A stretch of DNA of 64,000 nt from Edaphobacter lichenicola. Lineage in GTDB: Bacteria; Acidobacteriota; Terriglobia; Terriglobales; Acidobacteriaceae. The DNA lies in NCBI RefSeq assembly GCF_014201315.1, contig NZ_JACHDY010000001.1, positions 930,001 through 994,000 of the forward strand, read 5' to 3'. The notes beneath the pieces were generated by a model that worked only from the letters and a program-made list of their open reading frames with translations, ran no database searches and was not told the origin of the DNA. Below are positions 28,001 through 35,728 of this stretch, one piece after another (position 1 is the stretch's first letter; the number at the start of each line of letters is the position of its first letter). The translations under genes were made by a program, and so were the position numbers.

Positions 28001-28369
28001 CCCCAGCGCCGGCAGCGTCCCATACGTCACGCTGTACTCCCCCCAGCTCCCATTCACCGGCTGCACACTCACCGAACCCGCCGTATCCATCCGATTACAA
28101 TAGAGCCGCAGCGTAGCCCGCGACACCTGCGCCGCCGTAGTCCCCGCCGGCAGCATCGAAAGATCAAACTGCAGCAGCGCCGTATACCCGCCGCCCACAT
28201 TCAGATTCGAGATCGCCCCGCTATTGACCGCCGGCCGCGCGCTGTTCACATGAGCGTCCGCCACCAGCGTCGTCTCCACCGCAGACGCGGGCAAAGCCGC
28301 AGCCCAAAGCCTCGCAAGCCCCAACCCATACAGAAGAATCCGTCGTACCTGGCCCATCCAACCCCTCAT
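25013..28369 (-). CDS. Secreted collagen-like protein with eight carbohydrate-binding-like modules
   Basis: 1118 residues. Signal peptide 1-30 (ends AAALPASA). Residues about 31-185 form a DNRLRE-type beta-sandwich. Then eight copies of a module of about 48 residues, such as [20 protein letters not shown]...YVSL...[13 protein letters not shown], separated by Gly-X-Y tracts ([17 protein letters not shown] and similar). The module pattern (aromatic, TxYxxxDxVxxxGSxYxxL, P, W) resembles chitin/cellulose-binding CBM5/12 modules; this is my reading, not a search result. A C-terminal domain of about 110 residues ends LALACN and holds several Cys. Likely a surface or extracellular stalk displaying multiple binding modules. 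The ATG at 28369 places the signal peptide correctly; earlier in-frame starts add a non-signal-like extension. Confidence 0.88.
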   Translation of the reverse strand: MRGWMGQVRRILLYGLGLARLWAAALPASAVETTLVADAHVNSARPAVNSGAISNLNVGGGYTALLQFDLSMLPAGTTAAQVSRATLRLYCNRMDTAGSVSVQPVNGSWGEYSVTYGTLPALGSAVKTVAVGQAGAYVVVDVTGLVQGWVSAPATNNGVALTAGTAVVQFDSKENDLTGHAAVLDVALASGGATGATGATGPAGPAGPTGAAGATGPAGPAGAPGLSFQGAYAAGSTYALHDVVTYSGSSFVSLTGGNRGNTPGLTAQWAVLAQAGTGSGGSGGAVGLAYQGTYAGATNYALNDVVTYQGSSYVSLIVANHGNTPGLSPGQWGVLALGAVGIQGPAGPAGVQGLQGSTGPAGPIGAAGPTGAAGAAGAPGLPGLVYQGAYASTTNYALGDVVLWQGASYASLLNGNHGNTPSASPGQWGVLTAQGPAGTTGAQGPQGIAGAQGLPGSVGPNGPPGPQGLQGISGQAGAQGLTGATGAQGLGGPMGPQGPAGPVGMTFRGTYSSAVNYGLADGVVFGGSAYVSLVAGNIGNTPSLSPAQWSLFATGSTGATGAQGPAGPAGLPGPAGVAGAAGPQGATGATGPQGPPVANYTGNYLSSTNYALHDAVSFNGSTYVSLVGGNVGNTPSLSPGQWAVLTAQGVAGPAGAAGSVGPAGATGPAGANGAVGPQGPPVSFVGGWLVGTSYPVGSAVSFGGSSYIALVANVGREPDLSPSYWGLLAQAGAQGPAGATGATGLQGATGFPGPQGVAGPTGATGSAGPAGLTGATGPAGPQGAAGPAGVAGPAGMVYRGAYSSSTNYGLNDAVSYLGSSYISFISSNLGNAPNVNPSVWSLLAAQGAAGATGPAGATGAQGTTGVQGPQGVAGPAGPAGAVGVTFRGPWGVAATYHANDVVSFGGATYLAATGSVGAEPDLSPAVWGVLAQDGSAGATGPAGAAATVSVGTVTTGAAGTQASVTNVGSANAAVLNFTIPQGAAGANGTGGSGGGAGTSGIPFSSIYHSVSFNLLFHSVNSSADAATETDAVLTWVPAGCTATQLSVFSRETTNTVNVILRQGTPGSMANTSLACSVAPGASCTQEGNVTVAAGNFVDFTVTGASGTASGMWMALACN

Positions 28370-28674
28370 GGACAGGCCCGCGACGCACCTTCGCGCCAAA
28401 CAAGACCAGCCATCGTTTCCACGATCAAAACTCAACAGCGCACGTCGAAGCCGGCTAGAAAGCGGCCCAGCAGTGTTACAAATCAAAACACACAACCCGG
28501 ATCATTCCCGTTTTAGGCTAACCGCACCCAAAACACAAGCACCTTCAACTGCGACTTCCGTGTCAATCCCGACTCTCCCGTCAAACCGACGTCATACATC
28601 TTCCACACATCCGCATCCCATATAGTGTCAAAGGTCGCAACAATCAATCGGCACACGAAGAGGGACAAAACGGC
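28370..28674. other. Intergenic, divergent promoters
   Basis: 305 bases between the collagen-like gene (minus) and pgm (plus). A TATAGT near 28621 and GAGGG before the pgm ATG are plausible signals. No repeat, RNA gene or dyad stands out. Confidence 0.45.
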
Positions 28675-30339
28675 ATGAGCCATCCAACTCAGACTCCCAA
28701 CCAGCCTGGCCAGCCCCCACTCCCCGCCAACCTGGTCAACCTCTCTCGCCTCATAACCGCCTACTACACCCTCCATCCCGACCCCGCCATCCTCGCCCAG
28801 CGCGTAGCCTTCGGAACCTCCGGTCACCGCGGCAGCGCCTTCAAAACCGCCTTCAACGAAGACCACATCGCCGCCATCACCCAGGCCATCGTCGACTACC
28901 GCCGCAGTCCTGAGAACGCCCAGAAAGCCACCGGCCCCCTCTTCCTCGCCCAGGACACCCACGCCCTCTCCGAGCCTGCCTTCGCCACCGCCCTCGAGGT
29001 CCTCGCCGCCAACAACGTCGAAGTCATGGTCGACACTGACCTCGCCTACACCCCCACCCCCGCCCTCTCCCACGCCGTCCTAACCTACAACGCCCAGCAC
29101 AAAGATCATCAATCGGACGGCATCGTCATCACCCCCTCCCACAACCCGCCCGAGGACGGAGGCTTCAAGTACAACCCACCCAACGGCGGCCCCGCCGACA
29201 CCACCGCCACCAAGTGGATCGAGAACCGCGCCAACGACATCATCGCCGCCGGACTCACCGCCGTAAAACGCATCCCCTACACCCAGGCCCTCAACGCCGC
29301 CACCACTCACCGCCACGACTACATCACCTCCTACGTGGATGACCTTAGCAACGTCATCGACTTCGAAGTCCTCAAGGGCACCACCCTAAAACTAGCCGTA
29401 GACCCACTCGGCGGAGCCGGAGTCCACTACTGGCCCCGCATCGCCGATAAGCATCATCTACCGTTACAAATCCTCAACCCCAACGTAGACGCCACCTTCC
29501 GCTTCATGACCACCGACTGGGACGGCCGCATCCGCATGGACTGCTCCTCCCCCTATGCGATGGCCAGCATGATCGCCAACAAAGAAAGGTACGACGTAGC
29601 CTTCGCCGCCGACACCGACCACGACCGCCACGGCATCGTCACCCGCACCACCGGCCTCCTCAATCCGAACCACTACCTCTCCGTCTGCATCCAATACCTC
29701 TTCACCAATCGCCCCCAGTGGTCCGCCAAAGTCGGCATCGGCAAAACCCTCGTCTCCTCCTCCATCATCGACCGCGTAGCCAAAGGCCTCAACCGCCCCA
29801 TGTTAGAAGTGCCAGTGGGTTTTAAGTGGTTTGTGGCAGGCCTCATCGACGGCACCCTCGGCTTCGTCGGCGAAGAGTCCGCCGGCTCCACCTTCCTCCG
29901 CCGCAACGGCCAGGTCTGGACCACCGACAAAGATGGCCTCATCCCCGGCCTCCTCGCCGCCGAGATGACCGCCCGCACCGGCAAAGACCCCGGCCAACTC
30001 TACGCCGAGCTCACCGCCAAGTACGGCAACCCCGTCTACGAACGCATCGACGCCGCAGCCACCAAAGATCAAAAAGCAAAGCTCGCAAAACTCTCACCCG
30101 CACAGGTCACCGCAAAAACACTAGCCGGCGAACCCATCACCGCCATCCTCACCGAAGCGCCCGGCAACCACGCCCCCATCGGCGGCCTCAAGGTCACAAC
30201 CGAAAACGGCTGGTTCGCCGCCCGCCCCTCCGGCACCGAAGACGTCTACAAGATCTACGCCGAATCCTTCAAAGGCCTCGATCACCTCAAACAAATCCAG
30301 ACCGAAGCCCAGGCCCTCGTAACCGCCGCCATCTCCTAA
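28675..30339 (+). CDS. pgm: Phosphoglucomutase (alpha-D-glucose specific)
   Basis: A 554-residue enzyme interconverting glucose-1-phosphate and glucose-6-phosphate, feeding glycogen and nucleotide-sugar synthesis. All four landmarks are present: FGTSGHRGSAF, the phosphoserine loop TPSHNPPEDGGFKYN, the metal loop DTDHDRHGI and the sugar-specificity loop GEESAGSTF. The C-terminal phosphate-binding RPSGTEDVYKIYAE is intact. Length matches the Pgm family. It lies alone between the collagen-like gene and a membrane protein. Confidence 0.95.
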   Translation: MSHPTQTPNQPGQPPLPANLVNLSRLITAYYTLHPDPAILAQRVAFGTSGHRGSAFKTAFNEDHIAAITQAIVDYRRSPENAQKATGPLFLAQDTHALSEPAFATALEVLAANNVEVMVDTDLAYTPTPALSHAVLTYNAQHKDHQSDGIVITPSHNPPEDGGFKYNPPNGGPADTTATKWIENRANDIIAAGLTAVKRIPYTQALNAATTHRHDYITSYVDDLSNVIDFEVLKGTTLKLAVDPLGGAGVHYWPRIADKHHLPLQILNPNVDATFRFMTTDWDGRIRMDCSSPYAMASMIANKERYDVAFAADTDHDRHGIVTRTTGLLNPNHYLSVCIQYLFTNRPQWSAKVGIGKTLVSSSIIDRVAKGLNRPMLEVPVGFKWFVAGLIDGTLGFVGEESAGSTFLRRNGQVWTTDKDGLIPGLLAAEMTARTGKDPGQLYAELTAKYGNPVYERIDAAATKDQKAKLAKLSPAQVTAKTLAGEPITAILTEAPGNHAPIGGLKVTTENGWFAARPSGTEDVYKIYAESFKGLDHLKQIQTEAQALVTAAIS

Positions 30340-30605
30340 GTCGTTGCAGACCAACTCAAAGCCGCGCAATCCGCTCCTTAAGCACCTTGGCAACCAAAAA
30401 AAGCTGCATAAAGGACCCAAAAGATGCACACAAATGACGTTGTACTTCGTCTACCCTCTGCTATAAGAGATTTGAAGTAGGCGGCTCACGGTGCGATATC
30501 GGATAAAACTGGGACCCTTCCTATTCAAGCGTTAAAACTGGAAGGGGCCTGCCCACACCCAGAAAATAGCGTACGAAGAACGAATGCTGAAGATTTCTGG
30601 GAGAG

Positions 30606-32165
30606 ATGAATTTGGTAGTTTTATCCGTTGACTCAGCAGCCTATGAAACTGCGCCCCCCAGTCTCAACCACTCCAGCAGCAACCTAAGCAATAGACTCAT
30701 CCCCCTGACGGCTCTGGCCTCAGCGACCTTTCTGCTCCACGGCTATCATCCCTACTCGCAGGATGGAGCCATCTACGTCGCCGGCCTCGAGAGAACCATC
30801 AACCCCTCGCTCTTTCAGGCCGACGCCATATTCGTCGATGGCCATAGCAGGCTCTCTCTCTTCTCCCATCTCCTGGCCTGGATCTCAGTCCACGCTCATC
30901 TCCCCTTCAATATCCTTCTGCTGCTGATCTACTGCGTCTCCATCTTTGCCTTCCTCTTCGCCTCTCATCTCCTCGCCATGCGGCTCTTCCGTTCGGAGTA
31001 CGCGCGATGGAGCAGCACCCTCCTCGCCGCCGTCTGTCTCACCATGCCCGCCGCGGCAACATCTCTGCTCGTGGCCGATCCCTATCTCACCGCCCGATCC
31101 CTCTCCACTCCGCTCACCCTGCTCGCCATCGTAGCCTGCCTCGATCGCTCTTGGACCCGCATGGCGATCTGCACCCTTCTCGCCTGCTCGCTTCATCCGC
31201 TCATGGGCATCTACCTCATCGGCTTCCTCCTGACGCTGATGCTGCTTAGCCAGCGTCGCCTCCTCGCCGCCCTGGGTCTCTGCGGAGCAGCCTTCCTCCT
31301 CTGCGGCCTCATCGCCTGGATCACCCGCCATGACCCCGTCTCCCCCTACTACCGCGAAGCCGCCCTCAGCCGCACCTACTACTTCCTCTCCCGCTGGCAA
31401 TGGGAGGAGATCCTCGGCCTCATCGCCCCTCTTCTCCTCATGGCCATCGCCGCGGTAAAGTCCGGCCTCCGTTCCAACGCCGGCAAGCTCTGCCTGGCCT
31501 GCGTCTTCACCGGAGCCACCAGCTGCCTCGCCTCCCTCTGCTTCGTTCACCCGGATCACCCCGATCTGCTCATGCGTCTTCAGGTGCTTCGCAGCTTTCA
31601 CACCATCTACGTCCTCGGCCTCGTCATGCTCGGCGGCTTCATCGGCCTCCACATCCTCCGGCGAAGAGTCCTGCCAGGCATCGCCGTCCTCATCATCGCC
31701 ATCGCCGGAATGGCCTTTGGCGACCACCAATCCTATCCCGTCTCCTCGCACATCGAGTGGCCCTGGGAGCGGCCAACCAGCCCCGAGGAACAAGCCTTCC
31801 TCTGGGTCCGCGCCCACACCCCTCCACAGGCCCTCTTCGCTTCAGACTCCACCGCAACCCACAGCTCCGACGACGAACCCGGCTTCCGCGCCATGGCCGA
31901 GCGAAGCACCCTCAACGACAGCAAGGACGAGGGCGTCTCCTCTCTCTTTCCCGCGCTCGCAGCAGTCTGGGGACCCTACCGCGACGCACAGCGAGGCCTG
32001 AATCAACTCACCGACGCCGAGCGAACCGAGCGCCTCCGCCCCTACGGAGTCACCTGGATCCTCCTCTCCCCCCAGGCCACCACCGCCTTCTCCTGCCCCT
32101 ACCGCAACTCCGCCGTAGCCGTGTGCCAGATCAACACCCCATCCACCACCCTCGCAAAAAAATAA
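30606..32165 (+). CDS. Polytopic membrane protein, function unknown
   Basis: 519 residues with about ten hydrophobic segments between 30 and 375 (for example HLPFNILLLLIYCVSIFAFLF, LLAALGLCGAAFLLCGLIAW, VLPGIAVLIIAIAGMAFG). A C-terminal soluble region of about 130 residues begins near SSHIEWPWERPTSPEEQAFL. The layout is like membrane glycosyltransferase-type proteins of the DUF6798 kind, in which a soluble C-terminal segment follows the helices, but I see no catalytic motif I can name. GGGAGAG directly precedes the ATG. The 266 bases upstream contain no repeat that I recognise. Confidence 0.65.
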   Translation: MNLVVLSVDSAAYETAPPSLNHSSSNLSNRLIPLTALASATFLLHGYHPYSQDGAIYVAGLERTINPSLFQADAIFVDGHSRLSLFSHLLAWISVHAHLPFNILLLLIYCVSIFAFLFASHLLAMRLFRSEYARWSSTLLAAVCLTMPAAATSLLVADPYLTARSLSTPLTLLAIVACLDRSWTRMAICTLLACSLHPLMGIYLIGFLLTLMLLSQRRLLAALGLCGAAFLLCGLIAWITRHDPVSPYYREAALSRTYYFLSRWQWEEILGLIAPLLLMAIAAVKSGLRSNAGKLCLACVFTGATSCLASLCFVHPDHPDLLMRLQVLRSFHTIYVLGLVMLGGFIGLHILRRRVLPGIAVLIIAIAGMAFGDHQSYPVSSHIEWPWERPTSPEEQAFLWVRAHTPPQALFASDSTATHSSDDEPGFRAMAERSTLNDSKDEGVSSLFPALAAVWGPYRDAQRGLNQLTDAERTERLRPYGVTWILLSPQATTAFSCPYRNSAVAVCQINTPSTTLAKK

Positions 32166-32459
32166 TCGCCCCTGTTTGTTCGTGTTGTCATCCTGCCCCT
32201 GAGCGAAGTTGAAGGGGGAGGAACCTGCTGTTGCATTTGTATCTGGGTACCCCAAGGCTTCAGCCTTGGGTCTCTATCGAACTAGCCAGTCGTGGGGCTT
32301 CAGCCCCTGGGGTATGCCGTCCTCTCCCCCACCCAAAGTCATCCCGACCAAAGCAGCGGAGCCAAACGTTTTGCACAGCCTCCCGCCTAAAAAACACGGC
32401 CACTTCCTCCCCACTCCCTGCGTCTAATCACGCAGGCAAGTAGAGAAGGAGTTTAACGA
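32166..32459. repeat. GGCTTCAGCC-core hairpin repeat, uninterrupted copy
   Basis: GTCATCCTGCCCCTGAGCGA, then GGTACCCCAAGG with the perfect 20-bp palindromic hairpin CCCAAGGCTTCAGCCTTGGG (32251-32270), TCTCTATCGAACTAGCCAGT and GGGGCTTCAGCCCC (32294-32307), then GGGGTATGCCGTCCTCTCC. The same series, interrupted, lies at 33137-33410. The end of the stretch holds AGAAGGAG before the HPF-like gene. Confidence 0.85.
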
Positions 32460-32840
32460 ATGCAGATTCAGATCAGCAGCGATAAAAACATCTCCATGCA
32501 CAGCAAACTCTCACACTTGATCGAGTCCGATCTTCACCGCATCCTGAACCGATTCAAAGATGAAATCACCCGCGTTGAGGTCCACCTCAGCGACGAAGAT
32601 GGGGACAAGGCCGGAGCGCAGGACAAACGCTGCCGCCTCGAAGTCCGCCCAAAACGCCACCAGTCCCTGGCCGTCACCAACAAATCCTCGAACATCCCCG
32701 CCTCGGTCACCGGCGCCGCCTCCAAGATGCAGCGGCTCCTCATCAGCACCTTCGGCCGCATCCAGGACAAAAACCGCGCCCTCACCACCAGAGCCAGCGG
32801 CCAGGGCCAGAACCTGGTCCTAAAGCCCGAAGCCATCTAA
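32460..32840 (+). CDS. HPF/RaiA-family ribosome-associated protein
   Basis: 126 residues. MQIQISSDKNI, RFKDEITRVEVHLSDEDGDK and the conserved KRCRLEVRPKRHQSLAVTN pattern identify the short HPF/RaiA-like family that binds the 30S decoding region and helps hibernate ribosomes in stationary phase. It lacks the C-terminal dimerisation domain of long HPF. AAGGAG lies 8 nt before the ATG. Flanked on both sides by hairpin repeats; a GGGGGGA/TCCCCCC hairpin (32855-32872) follows. Confidence 0.82.
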   Translation: MQIQISSDKNISMHSKLSHLIESDLHRILNRFKDEITRVEVHLSDEDGDKAGAQDKRCRLEVRPKRHQSLAVTNKSSNIPASVTGAASKMQRLLISTFGRIQDKNRALTTRASGQGQNLVLKPEAI

Positions 32841-33440
32841 CAAACCTCCCAAAAGGGGGGAGCCATCCCCCCAACTGGGACCCACTCTTCGCTGTCATCC
32901 TGACCCTGAGTCGAAGGCGAAAGATCCCGACACATTCCACCCACCCACACCGTCCGAACCTTCCAGCCCCCAAAACTCCGTCATCTCGACCGGAGCGGTT
33001 CACCGTCTTATCGTGAACCGCGCAGCGGATTTCGGCCACAGCCCTCAGTTGCAGCGAACCAATTCATGCTGCGGTATCCGTCAAGACCCCCGCATTTGCT
33101 GTTGTTGCTGTTGCTGTCGTTGCATTTGTTGTTGCCGTCATCCTGACCCAGAGCGAAGTCAAAGGGGTAGAAATCCGCTGTTGCATTTTGCCTCTAGGTA
33201 CCCCAAGGCTTCAGCCTTGGGTCTCTATCGAACTAGCCAGTCGTCGGGCTTTCAGAGGCTGCTGAAAAGTCTGTTTTGCTTAAGGGCACGGCTTCAGCCG
33301 TGCCGCAAGAGCTTTGATTGCATTGCGGCTTTAGCCGCTGAGGTCCGCCTTTCGTTTCGGAGGATATTTTTCATCACCCTCTTCAGCCCCTGGGGTATGC
33401 CGTCCTCTCCATGTCCCGATCCAAAATTCCCCCACAAAAA
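32841..33440. repeat. Dense repeat block with a nested insertion
   Basis: Holds, in order: a GGGGGGA/TCCCCCC hairpin (32855-32872); GTCATCCTGACCCTGAGTCG (about 32896) and CCACCCACACCGTCCGAACC; the GCGGTTCAC/GTGAACCGC hairpin unit (32979-33030), a fourth relative of the array at 8845; a short TTGCTGTTG tract; then the GGCTTCAGCC series with CCCAAGGCTTCAGCCTTGGG (33202-33221). After TCGTCGGGCT an insertion of about 130 bases (roughly 33251-33381) splits the expected GGGCTTCAGCCCC. The insert carries its own hairpins GGCACGGCTTCAGCCGTGCC (33285-33304) and GCGGCTTTAGCCGC (33325-33338) and is flanked by TTCAG. No gene. Confidence 0.82.
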
Positions 33441-33568
33441 CCTGTCAAGCCCCCAAACCTCAAATCCCCGCGCCCCACAAGGGTTTTCGCGTGGCGCATT
33501 AGTTTCCCCCCACAAGCTAAAATAGAAACAGGAACAAAAAAGCCCCAGCATTTAGCCGGGGCATTTTT
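33441..33568 (+). ncRNA. Candidate promoter-terminator mini-unit, copy A
   Basis: CCTGTCAAGCCCC (33441-33453), GCGTGGCGCATTAGTT (from 33489), TAAAAT (33518-33523) as a likely -10, GAAACAG (33525-33531), then a stem GCCCCAGC/GCCGGGGC (33542-33562) with a 5-nt loop and TTTTT (33564-33568). The order and spacings match the unit at 53247 exactly up to GAAACAG. If the -10 is used, the transcript would be only about 40 nt. The type call is tentative: the transcript is predicted, not seen. Confidence 0.5.
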
Positions 33569-33795
33569 ATGGAGAGCCAAAGCAAAACCAGCCGATGAGG
33601 AACCAGCCCTAACTCACTCATTCTAGATATTTTGCACGCAAGTCATTTATTATCTAATTTTTACGCCCAATACCCCCTCCGCAAACCATTGATAAAAAGC
33701 AAGTTACGCACATGTAACCGGGGGGGAGGGGGGTACCCCCGAAACCAGCAAAACCAACCCCGTGGTACCCTTTCCGCCGAAGAGGCTCAAACCCC
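33569..33795. promoter_or_regulatory. AT-rich leader ending in G-run/GGTACC palindrome
   Basis: An AT-rich stretch (CAAGTCATTTATTATC, GATAAAAAGCAAGTTACG) leads to seven G, A, six G, then TACCCCC (33720-33740), of which GGGGGTACCCCC is a perfect 12-bp palindrome. It ends about 55 bases before the alginate-lyase ATG. A relative with eight G, AA, five G and TACCCC lies at 53495-53515, and a weaker one at 10397. Confidence 0.6.
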
Positions 33796-35055
33796 ATGGC
33801 CGTCACCCGCCGCACCTTCTGCTCCCAAGCCGCGACCCTCCTCCTCTCCCCAGGCCTCCTCCGCTCCCAAACCCTACCCCAGCCCAAACCCATCGCCCGC
33901 CCCGACGTAGCCGCCATCGACCACGACCGCATCCTCGCCCAGGCCAACCGCTACCTCACCCAGCCGCCCGTCCCCCTCACCACCCTCCCCTGCCCCCGCA
34001 GCCCCGGCACCCCCCACGACTTCTACTCCGAACCCGAAGATTACTTCCCCGACCCCGCCAACCCCACCGCCTCCTGGATTCAACAGACCCAGCACACCGA
34101 CACCACCGCCCCCAATCCCGACGCCTTCACCGCCCACCGCGACGCCCTGCTCAACCTCAGCCTCTACGTCCCCGCCCTCACCGCCGCCTACCTCCTCACC
34201 ACCGACCCCCGCTACGCCCAGCAGGCCGCCGCCCACCTCCGAGCTTGGTTCCTCACCTCCGCCACCAGCATGACCCCCAGCCTCCAATACGCCCAGACCA
34301 TACCTCCTGCAAAAAATGGCCGCCTCGAAGGAGTCGTCGAAGCAGTCCACCTCGCAGAAGTAGTCCAATCACTCCCCTTCCTCACGAACTCCGAGGCCCT
34401 CACCTCCGAAGAGCTCACCGCCCTCACCAAGTGGTTCACCGCCTACTTCGACTGGCTCAATACCTCACGCATGGCCGGCCTCGCTCGCGACAACAAGAGC
34501 CACCATGGAACCTCCTGGCTCCTCCAGGCCTCCGCCATCGCCCACCTCACCGAACCAGCAGACGACCGCCCCCTCACCACCCTCCGCCACCAGTACAAAA
34601 CCTCCACCCTCCGCGCCCAGATCGTCGCAGACGGCACCTTCCCCCACGAGCTCACCACCCCAAACCCCTACCGCAACACCCTCTTCAACCTCGACATGCT
34701 CGCCGCCATCTGCCTCCTCCTCTCCTCCCGCTTCGAGAGCGTCTGGGAGTACGAGCTACAGGACGGCCCCGGCATGCACACGGTCATCGCCCGCCTCTTC
34801 CCCTACCTCCTCAACCGCGGCACCTGGCCCTACCGAGCCGACGCAGCGTACTTCACCGCACTCCCCATCCGGCCACCCAGCCTCCTCTTCGCCGCCCGCG
34901 CCTACGACCGCCCCGAGTACGCCACCCTCTGGAAGACCCTGCCCCCCGACCCACCCAACCTGGAGCTCCAGCGCACCTTCCCCATCCGCCAGCCCCTCCT
35001 CTGGACCACCCGCCCAAAGCCCTGGCTCCCACCCGGCACCCCCGCAAAAACCTAA
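33796..35055 (+). CDS. Exported alginate-lyase-family protein
   Basis: 419 residues. The N-terminus MAVTRRTFCSQAATLLLSPG looks like a Tat-type (TRRTF) signal or a lipobox-free export signal. The body matches the alpha-toroid alginate lyase family: HRDALLNLSLYVPALTAAYL, AHLRAWFLT, GRLEGVVEAVHLAEVV, DNKSHHGTSWLLQ (active-site-like Asn/His) and ELTTPNPYRNTLFNLDML. It should cleave polyuronates by beta-elimination, and the neighbouring genes process the resulting unsaturated uronates. Substrate (alginate or another uronan) cannot be fixed from sequence. It is convergent with eda, their stop codons sharing CTAA. Confidence 0.84.
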   Translation: MAVTRRTFCSQAATLLLSPGLLRSQTLPQPKPIARPDVAAIDHDRILAQANRYLTQPPVPLTTLPCPRSPGTPHDFYSEPEDYFPDPANPTASWIQQTQHTDTTAPNPDAFTAHRDALLNLSLYVPALTAAYLLTTDPRYAQQAAAHLRAWFLTSATSMTPSLQYAQTIPPAKNGRLEGVVEAVHLAEVVQSLPFLTNSEALTSEELTALTKWFTAYFDWLNTSRMAGLARDNKSHHGTSWLLQASAIAHLTEPADDRPLTTLRHQYKTSTLRAQIVADGTFPHELTTPNPYRNTLFNLDMLAAICLLLSSRFESVWEYELQDGPGMHTVIARLFPYLLNRGTWPYRADAAYFTALPIRPPSLLFAARAYDRPEYATLWKTLPPDPPNLELQRTFPIRQPLLWTTRPKPWLPPGTPAKT

Positions 35056-35708
35056 ACCGGATGCTTCGAACGAAACGCCTTCACAATCTCCAGATACTTC
35101 CGGGCAATATCGGTGATCACCTCAGGCCGTCCCTCCGCAATCATCTTCTTATCCACCAGATCCGACCCCACACCAAGCGCAAACGCACCAGCCTCCAGAA
35201 ACTCCGCCGCCGTCCCCAACATCACGCCGCCAGTAGGAATCATCTCGATCTGCGGCAACGGCCCCTTGAGCGAAGTTAGGTACTTCGGCCCACCCATCGC
35301 ACTCGCCGGAAACACCTTCACCACATCCGCCCCAGCCTGCCAAGCAGTCACAATCTCCGTCGGAGTCAGCGCTCCCGGCAACACCGCAACCGAATACCGA
35401 TGACACATCTCGATCGTCGCCACATTCAGCGCCGGACTCACCACAAACTGCGCTCCCTCGAGGATGCACATCCGCGCCGTCTCCGCATCCAGCACCGTCC
35501 CCGCCCCAATCAGGATCTCCGGCCTCTGCTCCGCCAGACGACGCATCACCGCGATCGCCCCCGGCACCGTCATCGTCACCTCAAGTACGGTCACCCCACC
35601 CCCCGCAATCGCATCCGCCAGCGCCATCGCCTGCTCAATCGAATCCGCGCGCAGCACCGGCACCAGCCCAATCTCCCGCAACTCCCGCAATACCGCAGCC
35701 TTCTCCAT
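35052..35708 (-). CDS. eda: KDPG/KHG aldolase
   Basis: A 218-residue class I aldolase splitting 2-keto-3-deoxy-6-phosphogluconate to pyruvate and glyceraldehyde-3-phosphate. Motifs: GLVPVLRADS, VLEVTMTVPGA (catalytic Glu), IGAGTVLD, VSPALN and DVVKVFPASAMGG with the Schiff-base Lys, then IPTGGV. The ATG at 35708 has GAGGAG upstream; ATG-less extensions were ignored. It is the last gene of the cupin-kduI-kdgK-eda operon, 20 bases after kdgK, and performs the final step of uronate catabolism. Confidence 0.95.
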   Translation of the reverse strand: MEKAAVLRELREIGLVPVLRADSIEQAMALADAIAGGGVTVLEVTMTVPGAIAVMRRLAEQRPEILIGAGTVLDAETARMCILEGAQFVVSPALNVATIEMCHRYSVAVLPGALTPTEIVTAWQAGADVVKVFPASAMGGPKYLTSLKGPLPQIEMIPTGGVMLGTAAEFLEAGAFALGVGSDLVDKKMIAEGRPEVITDIARKYLEIVKAFRSKHPV

Positions 35709-35728
35709 AGCTCTCCTCACTCTCAACT

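Noticed and set aside
27119..28516. 465-codon plus-strand frame opposite the collagen-like gene
   Set aside because: It is an Arg/Pro/His-rich mirror of the Gly-rich repeats; the minus strand has signal peptide, modules and Gly-X-Y tracts.
33441..33453. TTGACA of a minus-strand promoter inside CCTGTCAAGCCCC
   Set aside because: No -10-like hexamer lies at 16-18 nt on the minus strand in either copy; the plus-strand -10 is better placed.
33013..33626. Possible small genes in the repeat block before the alginate lyase gene
   Set aside because: The frames consist of the hairpin repeats and mini-unit; Cys-rich translation comes from the TTGCTGTTG tract.
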